Shown: piece after piece, positions 33,964 to 46,022 of the stretch
Position numbering within the stretch: position 1 is the first letter of the stretch
How the letters are laid out: each line of letters starts with the position of its first letter
Assembly (NCBI GenBank): GCA_018398575.1
Contig: JAGTXZ010000014.1
Span: 1,922,001 to 1,986,000, forward strand
DNA from: Ampelomyces quisqualis
Lineage: Eukaryota > Ascomycota > Dothideomycetes > Pleosporales > Phaeosphaeriaceae
Direction of reading: 5' to 3'
DNA: 64,000 nt
The notes under the pieces: model-generated
The model's input: the letters and a program-made list of their open reading frames with translations, nothing else
Database searches by the model: none
What the model was told of the DNA's origin: nothing
Translations under genes and position numbers: made by a program

Positions 33964-36900
33964 GATTTCCGCCCGGCCTTGTAAAGCACACGAAGCTTGT
34001 ACTGGTCACGTTCACGTCGCTGTTTCTTCCTCTGTATCATACCACATACTCCCCACGGCTCATGAGAGGGCGAAAAAGGCGGTTCCTGTTTTGATAGAAA
34101 GAGCGGGAGGGATCACATGGGAGGGGGGTTGTTTTGCATTGGGTGGCGTTGGCTTCCCAGGGTCATTCCGCCCCTTTGTAAGTCTAGTTTCCACATCTCC
34201 AATCTAATCACGAGTTTAAAACAGAGGAAAAGGTGTTGGATTATGAAATGTTATCATGCACGCTTAACACTCTTTTTGCCTGTTGCTGAAAGTCGGAATC
34301 ATGTTTGCACTGTGCGTCTCATGTCGGATCCGCTTCTCCCCACACATCACTGCAGACTGTGTGGTTGGATTATCGTCATCCTCCACACGCCGTGTCAAGA
34401 TTTTTGCCCCTGGATAGATCGCGCGAGATTCCTTCCCCCCGTAGCCCAGCAAACGGCGGCATCGCGTACGGCTGGCAGCGAGCTGTGCGCTTCCAAACTA
34501 CAAATTATGGAGGATTAGTGACGGTATGACCCTGGTGTGACGAGTGTTAGTTTGGGGAGGTTTTTGAGTAGGTTGTGGTGAACACCATGTTGCTTGGTGC
34601 ATGTAGATTGTGCATGCAGAGCGAGTTGCTGCAGAGTGTTCGAACAGCCAAGATTTTCTACCCTAGGGGTGGTCGATACTGGAGGATGTGTGAAGTCGGA
34701 GATGATGGCATGGAATGGCGACGAAGAAGATGCTTTGCGCGGGACGAATCTTGATTGTATTGAACAGACGAGAAGAAGGGACTACTGGAGCAGAAGAGAG
34801 CATGGTCACAGGCGCAAAGTGGCATATGTCAAGGAGTTCTGCCTTGACGTACCAGCGGCTGGGAGGTGTGGGCTCCCGCTTGGGTTTTGCTGAAGCAGCC
34901 TGACTGATAAAGGAAATGTACCATACTGATCTGCAGTCAGCCCATGGCCGACATGAGTGACAGCTGCCCCTGTCATTGAAGAGCCGTGTGACCCATGGGT
35001 GTCGATGCTAATGCCATAATATTGGCACTGGTAGCGCGGTCATCAGACCCATCCTATCGGACATACCGCTGATGGATGTGTCCTCTAGCGTATGTGGGGT
35101 AATTCAGGTGGCGACTATTCCTATCGCTTTTGAGGTTGTAGTATACAGCGATGATTCCGTCGGCTCCTCGTCGGTTCGTCGCAGGTCTTGCGAGGACCCG
35201 TTGCTCCTTATCGAAAGCTACACACCAATGTGCAAGACCTCAACAAGGGTCGTCGGGCTCGACTCCAATTCAACATGAAGATCCTCGGATTGCGCAGCGA
35301 TTTGTCAATGCAATCCATCTGAGTGCCTCCATTATGTAGTTTTGACACATTGCCTCGTGACCCAAGGAGTACTGGTCGGCCGCTACATGGCGGTGAAACC
35401 TGACATGTCTAGCTCGTGTAGAATAGGAGCTGACGGAGCGTGTTGATGGCGGTAGGAATCGCACCATTGAGTACGAGGGGGCGCCTGCTAGCGTATGTGT
35501 AGTTTGATGTTCTCTGCGACCTCAGCAAGCGACAGGACATCATATCCGGTCGAGGAAAGTGTATCCTGAGATATCGAAACACATCCGAACGGTGTCGTGA
35601 GATGTGACCAGCAGATTGTATCGAAGTAGTCAATGTGATGTAGCGATATGCTTGAACTTCTTTACCACACCCGGGATATCTTGGTACGTATTATCATTAT
35701 GCTTACCTGCACGCCTGCCTATGCACGCATACTTCCGAGCAGATTGGCAGAGTTCAAAAATGAGCTGAGACCAAATTCGAACTAGATACGTGCAGCTCAC
35801 GGAGGAGACTGACACGCATAGTTGAGACAACTTGTTAGGCGTTCAAAGACCCCTTCAAGGCCTAAACATCTTGTTGGGACCACACATTCTGCTTTATGCA
35901 GTGCGACAGATAATTGAACTTGTTGCCGAACGATCGAGAAATCGTTGTCGAAACTGCAGTCTGTCGCGTGCAGACTGATCGCATCTGCGACCGAGTGACA
36001 CATGTACTTGGCCAATCGCTAGTCGTGTCTAACTCGGTCCATATCTCGCCAAGAGTTGATAGGGTTTGTCTTTCTCGACGGAAGACTCGGGAAGAGGATG
36101 GATCAGGACAGGTGACCTCGTGCAGCATCACCGGCTTGTTTCGGTAGTGCGATGGGCACAGACGCGGAGTGTACTGAGAGAGTTGCTGTGCTGCCAGAAG
36201 AGCCAGAGCAACATTTACTCCGTACACATCTTGTGTAGCACATTTTGGGCCCACGTGTTGCGCGCGAAGAAGCGTAGAAATGCTCAACGAGCCGCAAAAG
36301 TTTGTAGTCGAAACATGCAGCGCGCTACGACAAGCTGCAGAAGCTTGCCCGGAACGAGACATTTTGATTTGCCATGCCAATGGAAGATTTCCGCTTGCGG
36401 CCTAGTCGGATGCGAGCCGCAAGCAGTATCACGTGGAGGACTTCGGACCCCTCGGGAGCCTGCGTTTCGGCTTGCAAAGGTTGCAGCGCCTCTGGAAAAG
36501 TTGTGTCTGTCAGCGATTGCAGCGACGATATGGCTGGTGTTCCAGAAGCTCAAGGCTGTTGGTCTCGTGTCGTCGTCCGTAGTCGTGCTGGATACGCCGG
36601 AGACTTTGGTATGTTTTGTGTAGTCTGGGATGACCAGGGGGGACTGTGCCAAGATCAAGGCGGTCGACATCACTCGCTTCCAGACTTCGACCGCCGTCCA
36701 CGGGTGCCTCTGAACCACCAACCACTATCATACCACTTGCTCGGCTTAATCCAACGTTCGAATGGTCTAGCTCTTCTTAAACCCTGCATTGTTTTTTTTT
36801 GCCAATTTTGACCTCCTTCAGGAGCCAACACACGCAAATCTGTCTGTGCGCGTGGACCAGGGCGCAAGAGACACAACTGCTGCTGTCGTCCTGGCTCGGC

Positions 36901-37464
36901 CCAGGCGGCGCACTGCCCGCCTATGTATGCTACATTGAGTCGTCAGCGATTGATTATGCCCATTAGATGCTGAAGGTTGGGTGGCAAAGGTGTGGGCGGA
37001 CTGGACCGTGACCTTGGTCTGTGGCCGACACACAGCGGCTTGCTGGCGCGACTGCCAGCTCGTCGATGATCATGAGGGGTCCGTCTTGCGTGTGACAATT
37101 CTAGTATGCGCATGGCGACGTTATGTAAGAGCAGAGCGGTGCCGTGCGATCCAAGATGCACCAAAGTGAATATCTAAATCGGGTTAGTGCGATGGTGCAA
37201 TCAGATCACGCAAGAGCAGGAGCGACCGGTCCTCACCCTCCGAAACGGCTGCAACAGCGCCCAAGCTGCAATTTCCCCACAAAGCCCGAGCGAGGGGCGC
37301 GGACCATCGCTGCTTGAATGGTTATCTATATAAGCTCCATCCGCTCTCTCACTAACTCGACCCGAAACCATTCCTTGTCGGTAACAGCTCGCGTGCGCGT
37401 CAACCCTTCCATATCTACTTCAATAGCATAGCCACTCACTGGTGCACAATCAAGTCACGCGATC
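33964..37464. other. 3.5-kb gene-poor interval
   Basis: This is the longest stretch without a supported gene. Frames of up to 172 codons (for example 35862-36380 minus, 36066-36623 plus, 36284-36721 minus) overlap on opposite strands and lack domains or consistent splice signals. Composition is near the genome average, so it is not an AT-rich repeat island. The last 140 bases form the choline-sulfatase promoter. A non-coding RNA or a fast-evolving gene could hide here. Confidence 0.5.
37327..37334 (+). promoter_or_regulatory. TATA box of the choline sulfatase gene
   Basis: TATATAAG lies 131 bp before the start codon and is followed by a pyrimidine-rich initiator-like stretch (ccgctctctcactaactc). 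A strong TATA box suits a regulated nutrient gene. Confidence 0.5.
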
Positions 37465-39464
37465 ATGGCCCCGAGTATTCTGCTTCCGTCACAGCCACCG
37501 CCACCTTCGTACTCTCTTCCAGTCAGGCAGGCCTCAAAGCTCAATGGTGTAGTCTCACATGAAGCACACGCGCCTGGCGCCGGACAGCACGCTTTCAATG
37601 CGTCGTCATCCGAAGGAGCCGGCCATGTGAACAGCAGCAATGGCTTTTCCAATGGCCAGTCTAATTCGGAACGTCAACGGGACGGCAGCGACTTCATTAC
37701 CTCGCAGACCCTTCTGAAACAGTCGCAAGAGTACGCATCACATAATCAGGCATCGAATGGATCGGCTAAGCGCCCCAACATCTTGTACATCATGGCCGAC
37801 CAGATGGCCGCACCACTCTTGAAGATGAATGATCCCAACTCAGTGATCAAGACACCCCATCTTGACGAGCTTGCAAGAACAGGCGTCAACTTCGCCAGCG
37901 CCTACTGCAATTCCCCACTGTGTGCTCCATCAAGGTTCACCATGTGCACCGGCCAGCTTCCCTCTAAGATTGGTGGGTATGATAACGCATCGATCCTCGG
38001 CCCTGAAGTTCCCACCTATGCACACTACCTGCGACGAGAGGGCTACGAAACTGCTCTCGCTGGAAAGATGCACTTTATTGGTCCTGATCAGCTTCATGGC
38101 TTCGAACACAGGTAAGCGTGCTCACTCAATGTCAAACTGCTCAACCTAACCTAGACTCGTAGGCTCACTTCTGATATCTATCCTGGAGATCTTGGCTGGG
38201 CTGTGAACTGGGACAAGCCGGAGGAGCGACAGGAGTGGTATCACAACATGTCATCTGTCATGCAAGCAGGCCCATGCGTGCGATCCAATCAATTGGATTA
38301 TGATGAAGATGTCATGTATAAAGTAAGTGCTTTGGACTTACTCTCACCAGCTTGTCAGACAGAAGCTCATACCCATGTTAGTCTCAGCAGTACCTCTACG
38401 ACTATGTCCGCTCTGATCCTGAGACACGGCGGCCCTTCGCTCTCACCATCTCCCTCACACACCCCCACGATCCCTATACCATGATACAAGAGTACTGGGA
38501 CCGCTACGAAGGCGTTGATATCCCCCTGCCCAAAGTGGAAATCCCTCAAGAGGAGCAGGACCAACACTCTGAGCGACTCATGAAAACCATTGATCTCTGG
38601 AATAACCCTGTTCCCGACGAAGCCAAGATCCGTGCTCGACGTGCATACTTTGCCGCGTGTAGCTTTGTCGATGATCAAGTTGGCAAGCTTGTCCGCCTAC
38701 TGAAGAACTGCTACCTTGATAAAGATACAGTCATCGTTTTTTCCGGAGATCATGGCGATATGCTTGGTGAGCGCAGCCTCTGGTACAAGATGTCGTGGTT
38801 CGAGAACAGCGCGCGAGTGCCCATGATCATCAACTACCCGCCTAAATTTGACCCGAAGACGGTAACTGAGTCCGTTTCTACCATGGACCTGCTACCAACA
38901 TTCGTAGATCTTGCTGGAGGTGATGCCTCTGCGATCCTGCCAATTGACGGGGTCAGTCTGCACGATTATCTCGTTTCAGATAAGCCAGGCAAGGACGAGG
39001 TTTTTGGCGAATATATGGGTGAAGGGACCGTCACTCCCACGTATATGATCCGGCGTCATCAGTGGAAGTTCACGAGCTCTCTGATTGACCCGCCCCAGCT
39101 CTTTGATTTGGTCAACGACCCTCAAGAGCTCAACAACCTTGCGGCATCTGGAAAGCCCCACCACCAGGAAGTGCTTGCAAGCTTCGAAGCCGAGGCACAA
39201 GCCAAGTGGGACTTCCAAAAGATCCACAAAGATACCCTGAAGAGCCAGCGCATGCGTCAGATCGCTTGGAGTGCGCTACAGATCGGTCGTAGGGAGCCTT
39301 GGGACTACCAGCCTCCGTACAACGACAAGGACCGCTTCATCAGGTCTCACATCCCCTTGGATGATCTTGAGCGCCGCGCTCGCTTCCCTGTGGTCGACCA
39401 TCTTGGCCGTGAAAAGACGGCGGGTGCTAGCCACCATGGTATTGCTGGCGCGAACGGCGAGTGA
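37465..39464 (+). CDS. choline-sulfatase
   Basis: Exons 37465-38111, 38163-38322 and 38388-39464 give 627 residues, all junctions in frame. The sulfatase fold starts near residue 104 (PNILYIMADQ). The formylglycine site is Cys153 in LCAPSRFTMCTGQ, matching CxPSR. Other family marks are LAGKMHFIGPDQLHGFE, SLTHPHDPY, FSGDHGDMLGERSLWYKMSW and the choline-sulfatase C-terminal block REPWDYQPPYNDKDRFIR. The enzyme hydrolyses choline-O-sulfate to choline and sulfate, allowing use of the stored ester as sulfur, carbon and nitrogen source. The first 100 residues are an extra Ser/Asn/Gln-rich, probably disordered extension without a signal peptide, so the enzyme is likely cytosolic. No sulfate or choline transporter gene is adjacent. 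In fungi such genes are usually controlled by sulfur limitation; this is not visible here. Confidence 0.92.
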
Positions 39465-40023
39465 TAAATCACGACTGCGCGCTGCCCTTGAGGAGGCAGC
39501 ATCTCCGGTAGGATTTGAGGCCTTGCTCAAGGCCAGCTCTTCTTTAACTCACACGTGCATGGTCTTTTAGCGACCGACGACATTACGACATTACGATCTT
39601 CGGAACGGCGGCATCAGGTTTATGATAGCAGGCAAGCGGCGTCGGTCTTGCCAAGGTTCAAAATACAAGGCGTTGGTGGACTGGTTCAGGTGGTAAAATA
39701 TAGTGCAATTCAAAATAGCAGCAAGGATCTGATGAGAACAATGTGTACCATTCCGTCGACATTAAGTGATTGTAAGGGCAAAAGTATTCTTTGTTGCTAC
39801 TGATGATGCTTGGCAGGCTTTTCTGGCAACATCTGGATCTGGACTCTGGAGTGAGATACCTTTGTAAGACTGCCACGTGAGGTGGCGTTTCGGCTGGTGC
39901 CACCCGAAGGGACTTGCAGTGCGGACCACACCCGCGTCACCAAGCCAGCGCAACTCAGCATTGCTGCCATCAACTTCGGGCATACCTTGGTCCAAAGATT
40001 CCCTCTCCATCCACTACATCAGA
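39465..40023. other. intergenic, promoter of RAD6
   Basis: No gene supported; short frames only. It contains the sulfatase 3' flank and the RAD6 leader. Confidence 0.5.
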
Positions 40024-40747
40024 ATGTCTACCGCCGCCCGCCGCCGCTTGATGCGCGATTTCAAGGTACGTCACCCGAGCCTCGTCGCGATATGGAGGCT
40101 GCAAAGCTACGGGCAGTGGTGAAGCAAGACTTGCTGACACGAGGAACCGCAGCGCATGCAGACGGATCCTCCTGCCGGTGTTTCTGCCTCGCCCATTGCA
40201 GACAACGTTATGACCTGGTACGATTTGCCCCGGTGCCCCTCTGCAGGCGACACTCGTGCGCGCCCCCACACGTGCTCAGAGGCCAGAGGGATACCAAACA
40301 TGAGCCGAGAGCAAGGTGCCGGGGCTACGATTGCTGACCTGGTATAGGAATGCCGTGATTATTGGCCCCGCAGACACGCCCTTTGAAGATGGGACGTTCC
40401 GCCTCGTCATGCATTTTGAGGAAGCATACCCGAACAAGCCACCGGGCGTGAAGTTCATCAGTCAGATGTTCCATCCCAATGTGTACGGCACCGGAGAGCT
40501 GTGTTTGGACATCCTCCAGAACAGATGGTCACCAACATACGACGTGGCAGCTGTCTTGACGAGTATTCAAAGGCATGTATCATTGACGACAACACCGAGG
40601 GGGTCCGTACTGACACGATCCAGCTTACTCAACGACCCGAACACGTCGTCGCCAGCCAACGTGGAAGCGTCGAATCTGTACAAGGAGAATCGCAAGGAGT
40701 ACACCAAGCGCGTCCGTGAGACGGTGGAGAAGAGCTGGGAGGATTGA
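40024..40747 (+). CDS. RAD6: ubiquitin-conjugating enzyme E2 Rad6/Ubc2
   Basis: Exons 40024-40065, 40153-40217, 40348-40572 and 40624-40747 give 151 residues, exactly the usual length in filamentous ascomycetes. The protein starts MSTAARRRLMRDFKRMQTDP. It has the active-site Cys in the block NVYGTGELCLDILQNRWSPT and ends VRETVEKSWED, lacking the yeast acidic tail. Rad6 is the nuclear E2 that works with Rad18 on PCNA, Bre1 on histone H2B and Ubr1 in the N-degron pathway. The last intron (40573-40623) begins GCATGT and ends ccag, so it is a GC-AG intron; no GT donor nearby keeps the invariant IQSLLNDPNTSSPANVEASN sequence. The donor hexamer is the same as in the U6 intron of this window. Confidence 0.96.
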
Positions 40748-41452
40748 TGGGCACAGGCGAGCACATGCAACGGCGACAATGAGGGCCGCTACGAAATGTC
40801 AAGGCATGAATATGGCGTTATTGGGACATGGTGCGAGCTATACCAGTCATAGCTGTTGGGAGTTGAATGGCGTGTTGGGTGTCTTCTGCTTGTCGCTTGG
40901 CGCTGCGGGTTTCGTTTCGTTCCCTTAGTTTGCAGAAGTCGTCTTGTCTTGATTGCCATGCACCATCACATACGTGACATGCCGTGGACGTGGCTAATGC
41001 AGGGCTCCCGAGTGCCGACACGCCAATGCAGTGCTTGATGTCGTGTCGGAGTTGGGCCCTGGCCGAATCGTCAACGGCCTGCCGCCTGAGGCACTGCGTC
41101 GCGCCGTTGTGTGAGGAGTGTGCCATGTACCTCGACCCTGCAACGCCGTCCAGCACAGCAACACGGTACTCCGTACACCCTACATTGCGCTCTCTGCAGG
41201 GCCGCTCGCGTGCACCACTGTATCTGCGCTAGGGTGCCCGGCTTGACCTCGCATAACGCCATAACCACTCATTTCGGTCCCCTTGGCAGCAGCGGGGCCT
41301 CTAACTGCCATCTGCCACGCGCCGAGACCAGCGAGACGTCACGGCACCACGACAGCTGCCCCGCGTGCCTTCGCAGCAGAAACACCAACAGAGAGCGAGC
41401 AGAGAAAGCAGAGTGTGGCCCGTGGGCCGGAACGCTGTGCAGTGCCGCAACC
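40748..41452. other. intergenic, promoter of kinesin-1
   Basis: Overlapping short frames only. The interval contains the RAD6 3' flank and the kinesin leader. Confidence 0.5.
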
Positions 41453-44400
41453 ATGTCGTATGTACCCAGCCCAAGCAGTGCGCCAGGTTCCTGCACACCA
41501 ATGAGACACGGCTAATGGGCGACCTTGTAGGGGCTCGAACACGATCAAAGGTGCGCCATGATGCCACGAGCACCCCCAAGTCTATTCCACCTACTGACAC
41601 TGGCACCATGTAGTCGTGGCGCGGTTCCGCCCGCAAAACAAGGTCGAAGTTGCCAGCGGCGGAGAGCCCATAGTCGACTTCAATTCGGATGACACATGTA
41701 CGATCCAGGTACGCCGCTGCTTCCCCGGCACTCTGGGCTGCCTACGGCAACGCACCCCGCTAACTGCCGTGTGTACAGTCCAAGGAGGCCTCCGGGGCCT
41801 TCACCTTCGACCGTGTTTTCGACATGGCCTCGCGCCAGGCCGACGTCTTCGACTACTCCATCCGCTCCACCGTCGACGATATTCTCAACGGCTACAATGG
41901 CACCGTCTTCGCCTACGGCCAAACTGGCGCCGGAAAGTCGTACACCATGATGGGCAGCGATATCGAGGACGAGGCCGGCAGAGGTGTCATCCCACGTATC
42001 GTCCAGCAAGTCTTTGCAAGCATTATAGCCTCGCCGATGAATATCGAATACACCGTCAGGGTAAGCTACATGGAGATCTACATGGAGCGTATCCGAGATC
42101 TGCTGTGTCCACAAAACGACAATCTACCTGTGCACGAGGAGAAGGCTAGGGGTGTCTATGTGAAGGGCCTGCTCGAAATCTACGTATCGAGCAGTGAAGA
42201 AGTCTACGAGGTCCTACGGAGAGGTGGCACGGCAAGAGCAGTTGCCGCAACAAACATGAACGCAGAGTCGTCCCGCTCGCACTCGATTTTCGTGGTGACC
42301 ATTGCGCAGAAAAATGTAGAGACGGGATCTCAGAAGAGTGGTCAGCTTTTCTTGGTCGATTTGGCTGGATCTGAGAAGGTCGGCAAGACAGGCGCAAGCG
42401 GACAGACGCTCGAGGAGGCCAAGAAGATCAACAAAAGTTTGAGTGCTTTGGGCATGGTCATCAATTCCCTGACAGACGGCAAATCCTCCCATGTTCCTTA
42501 CCGCGATTCGAAGCTCACGCGTATCCTGCAAGAATCGCTTGGTGGTAACTCTCGAACCACGCTCATTATCAATTGCTCCCCGAGCAGTTACAATGATGCG
42601 GAAACTCTTAGTACTCTGCGCTTCGGTATGCGCGCCAAGGCAATCAAGAACAAGGCCAAGATCAACGCCGAGCTCAGTCCTGCAGAGCTGAAAGCCATGC
42701 TGAAGAAGGCCCAGGGACAATCTACGACATTCGAGAATTACATTGCGGCGCTTGAGGGTGAAGTGTCATTATGGCGTGGTGGCGATTCTGTGCCAAAGGA
42801 GAAGTGGACGCCTCCTTTGGAGAATGGCCCAATTGCAAGCAAAAAGCCGCCGATGGCACCACGTGCAAGTACACCGTCAAGACTAGACGCCACAAAGAGC
42901 TCGGAAACACCGTCTCGGCCAGATTCGAGGATGGACCTGGAACGTGCAGGCACTCCAAGTATACCGCTGGAGAAGGACGAGAAGGACGAGTTCCTTAAGA
43001 GAGAGAACGAGCTGCAGGATCAAGTTGCAGAGAAAGAGTCGCAGCTTACAAAGGTGGTGGATCAACTCAGCACTGTGAAAGACGAGTTGCAATATTATAA
43101 GGACCGCGACTCCAAAACGAACAAGGAGAATGAGCGGATAACATCCGAGCTCAACGAAATGAAGATGCAAGTCGAAAAGATCCAATTCGAGAGCAAGGAA
43201 GCACAGATCTCTATGGATGCCCTTAAGGAAGCCAACTCTGAGCTCACCGCAGAACTCGATGACGTCAAGCAGCAACTTCTTGATGCGAAGATGAACGCCA
43301 AAGAAACGAGCGCAGCCATGGATGAGAAGAAGAGGAAGAAGGCCGAGGCCATGGCACAAATGATGGCTGGGTTTGATCTTGGCGGCGAAGTCTTCAGTGA
43401 CAATGAACGAAGCATACGGCGGATCATTGAGCAGCTAGATCAGCTGCACGACATGAGCTCGGCCGGCGAAGCAATTGCTCCGGATGCGATACAAGAGCTG
43501 CGGGAAAAGATTGTGGAAACACAAGGCATCGTTCGACAAGCAGAGTTGTCGCTCACTGCCCGAAATGACGACGACACTTTACATAACAAGCGGCGCGAAG
43601 CTCTCGAAACACGATGCTCCAATCTACAGAGCTCTTACGAGCAGCTCCTTGAGCAGAATCTGTCGGAAGCCGACAAGGAAGAGCTCAAATCCCGACTCGC
43701 TGACGCCTATGCTGCTAGGCAAGAGGGTAATGTTGAGCTTGTCGACGATCTCAAGCAGGATTTGGCGAAAAGAGCTGAAGACAACACGAAACTCAAGAAT
43801 GAGATTGAGGGCCTTCAGCAACGGATTAAGAGTGGCGCAATTGCTAACGGTGTTGCGAATGGCATCAATGGCAAGACTGTCCAGCAGCAAATTGCCGAGT
43901 TTGACAACATGAAGAAGAGCCTGATGCGCGACTTGCAGAACCGATGCGAACGTGTAAGCATACCCGGCTGAAGTGAATTTGAAAAGTCAACTCTGCTAAC
44001 TTTCTGCGCCTCTAGGTCGTGGAGCTGGAAATCTCACTGGACGAAACACGCGAGCAATATAACAACGTGCTCCGTACCTCGAACAACCGGGCTCAGCAAA
44101 AGAAGATGATGTTTTTGGAGCGCAACCTCGAGCAACTGACCGTTGTGCAGCGTCAGCTTGTCGAACAAAACAGCTCATTGAAGAAGGAAGTTGCCATTGC
44201 GGAACGCAAGCTCATTGCCCGTAATGAGCGGATACAGTCTCTCGAAAGCCTGCTACAAGACTCTCAGGAGAAACTCACAGCAGCCAACCACAGGTATGTC
44301 CACAGTTCTTGTTTTGACATGGAAAGTGAAATTAACACCACACAGATTCGAAGCTCAGCTTACAGCCGTCAAAGAGCGCCTCGAATCCGCCAAAGCAGGC

Positions 44401-44610
44401 TATTCTCGCGGTCTCGGTTCGCCCTCGGGCCCTGGCGCTTCCTTCGCTTTCGGTGGCGGCGTAGGCTCAAGAATTGCAAAGCCTCTTCGCGGCGGAGGTG
44501 GGTCAGTACAGGACGGACCTGTGCTCCCTGTCATTGGCAACCTGAAACAAGATGGCGATAGCGAGAACAAGGCGAAGCGCACAAGTTGGTTCTTCAACAA
44601 TGGTCGATGA
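41453..44610 (+). CDS. kinA: conventional kinesin (kinesin-1 heavy chain)
   Basis: Exons 41453-41457, 41531-41550, 41614-41708, 41779-43953, 44016-44293 and 44346-44610 give 945 residues, the usual length of fungal kinesin-1. The first exon carries only ATG TC; joining it to the 20-nt second exon gives MSGSNTIKVVARFRPQNKVE. The motor domain (1-330) has the P-loop GQTGAGKSYTMMG (about 86), switch I NAESSRSHS and switch II LVDLAGSEKVGKTGA (about 232). Neck and stalk coiled coils follow. The tail contains GSRIAKPLRGGGG with the conserved IAKP autoinhibitory motif and ends RTSWFFNNGR, as in other fungal kinesins. The motor moves vesicles, nuclei and dynein toward microtubule plus ends in hyphae. 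Two introns split the first 40 codons and have good signals (gtatgt, gtgcgc; branch ctgac in the second). Confidence 0.95.
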
Positions 44611-45189
44611 AGTTCTCATTGCTATGCGTGGAATAGAACATGTTCATTCTTAGGGCGGCGCTGCGGGGCATTCACAGGCACTTGGCTTCACTTTGCTGGG
44701 TACGATTGAGCCGAGTCCACGTAGGATCACGAGCGGGAATGAAGATGGAATATGATAGGATGATTGGGCACGACGAAGGAATGTGGATTTGCATGACATG
44801 GGAGTTTTGGTCCGGGTCTTCGGTATCGTCGCTTCCATTTCTCGTCTACTCCTTATACCATAGATGAAGTGAATTAGCCCAATGGGTTTTCCGAAACCAA
44901 GCAAGACCTTCCTGAGAGTGACTTGCTCATGTCCAGCTCGCTCCCAGAACCACCACGCACTCTAGTTCACGACGCTCCACACTCTCTCCACGTACCTACA
45001 CCTTGTCCTATACCGACACAATAAGCAGCCCAAACTCCATCGACCATGATCTGCGTATACCGCACACTTGGGCGCGGGCAATTTACAAAACAGAGAAACA
45101 ACACACTACTCCAAACGCCCATATGCTAGCCGTACTTCAAACGCCCATCGCATGTTCGTGCAGTCGACAGGATTCCAAAACTACTCTTC
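44611..45189. other. convergent 3' region
   Basis: Kinesin-1 (plus) and the next gene (minus) converge here. Only short frames are seen; no gene supported. Confidence 0.5.
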
Positions 45190-46022
45190 TCAGGCGTAGC
45201 GGTGCAAATCGTGATTGCCCAGTCGACCCACTACACGCGACTCGTTTGGTCGGTAGGTACCGTGTTGCTGACGAGATGGGCGGCGGTGGGCGTTGGAGTA
45301 GGATGGCTGGTGGTGGTGGTGGTGGTCGAATTGTGGCGAGCCGTCCCCGGCGGAGCTAAGCTGCTCTGTCCAGCGAACGTGAGTACGACGTACCATGAGC
45401 CGGACGCGAGACGCAGAAAACCAAAAAAAAAATTGGAAAAGAAATACAAACTCTTACCGTGGTCATGGACTCGTTCGTTCTCGTGCGCTTCGCCCTCGCC
45501 CTCGCACTCCAACTTGCTCACGCTACGCTCCCTCTCCGCTCGAGCCTCGCCCTCGTCTTCCCATGTGGCTTTCTTCTCCGTCGCGCTAATCACGCTCTGC
45601 ACGAAAATACATGCCTCTTCTACATCCCGCGCATCATCCCTCATCTTCCGCGCATCCATGTCCTGCTCTGCACGCCGCTCCCAAGCCTTCAGCACGCGAA
45701 TCAAGCCGTGGAGATGCTTCCCGCAGGCATGGACGCGGGCAATGTCCTCTGCGGCCCAGCGCGTTCCGCCATGGGAGTCGCGCGCGTAGTGGATGACGAG
45801 GTCGTATGCGCGGATGGTGCGGCCGATGAGGTGGTCGAGGGAGGCGGGCCAGAGGTGTGGAGGGGAGTTGTTGGGTGGGGGGATGCTGGTGTCTAGGGCG
45901 TTGGGAGATGGGGACGAGTGAGATGGGATGCGGGGGCCTGGAGGACCTTGCGTGTTCGGCGGGGCGTCGTAGGTCGGGCGATAGCAGTTCCAGTGCTCCT
46001 GGGGGTAACGTGGGTTGGCCAT
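45190..46022 (-). CDS. hypothetical protein, two exons
   Basis: Exon 1 runs 46022-45458 and exon 2 45365-45190, joined by a 92-nt intron with donor gtaaga and acceptor ggacag, giving 246 residues. The frame change at the splice is supported because exon 2 reads EQLSSAGDGSPQFDHHHHH and QHGTYRPNESRVVGRLGNHD. I do not recognise the family. The N-terminus is Pro-rich (PPNTQGPPGPRIPSHSSPSP). A helical core follows (LIGRTIRAYDLVIHYARDSH, ARVHACGKHLHGLIRVLKAW, EEACIFVQSVISA). Then come an acidic, charged linker and a His-run and basic C-terminus. There are no membrane segments and no signal peptide. Confidence 0.65.

Noticed and set aside
33418..34040. Pro-rich and Arg-rich frames opposite the RGG tail
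   Set aside because: These are reverse readings of the Gly-rich repeat of the DEAD-box gene.
36066..36721. Overlapping 145-185 codon frames on both strands in the gene-poor interval
   Set aside because: No domains, no consistent introns and mutually exclusive frames; codon pattern is not convincing.
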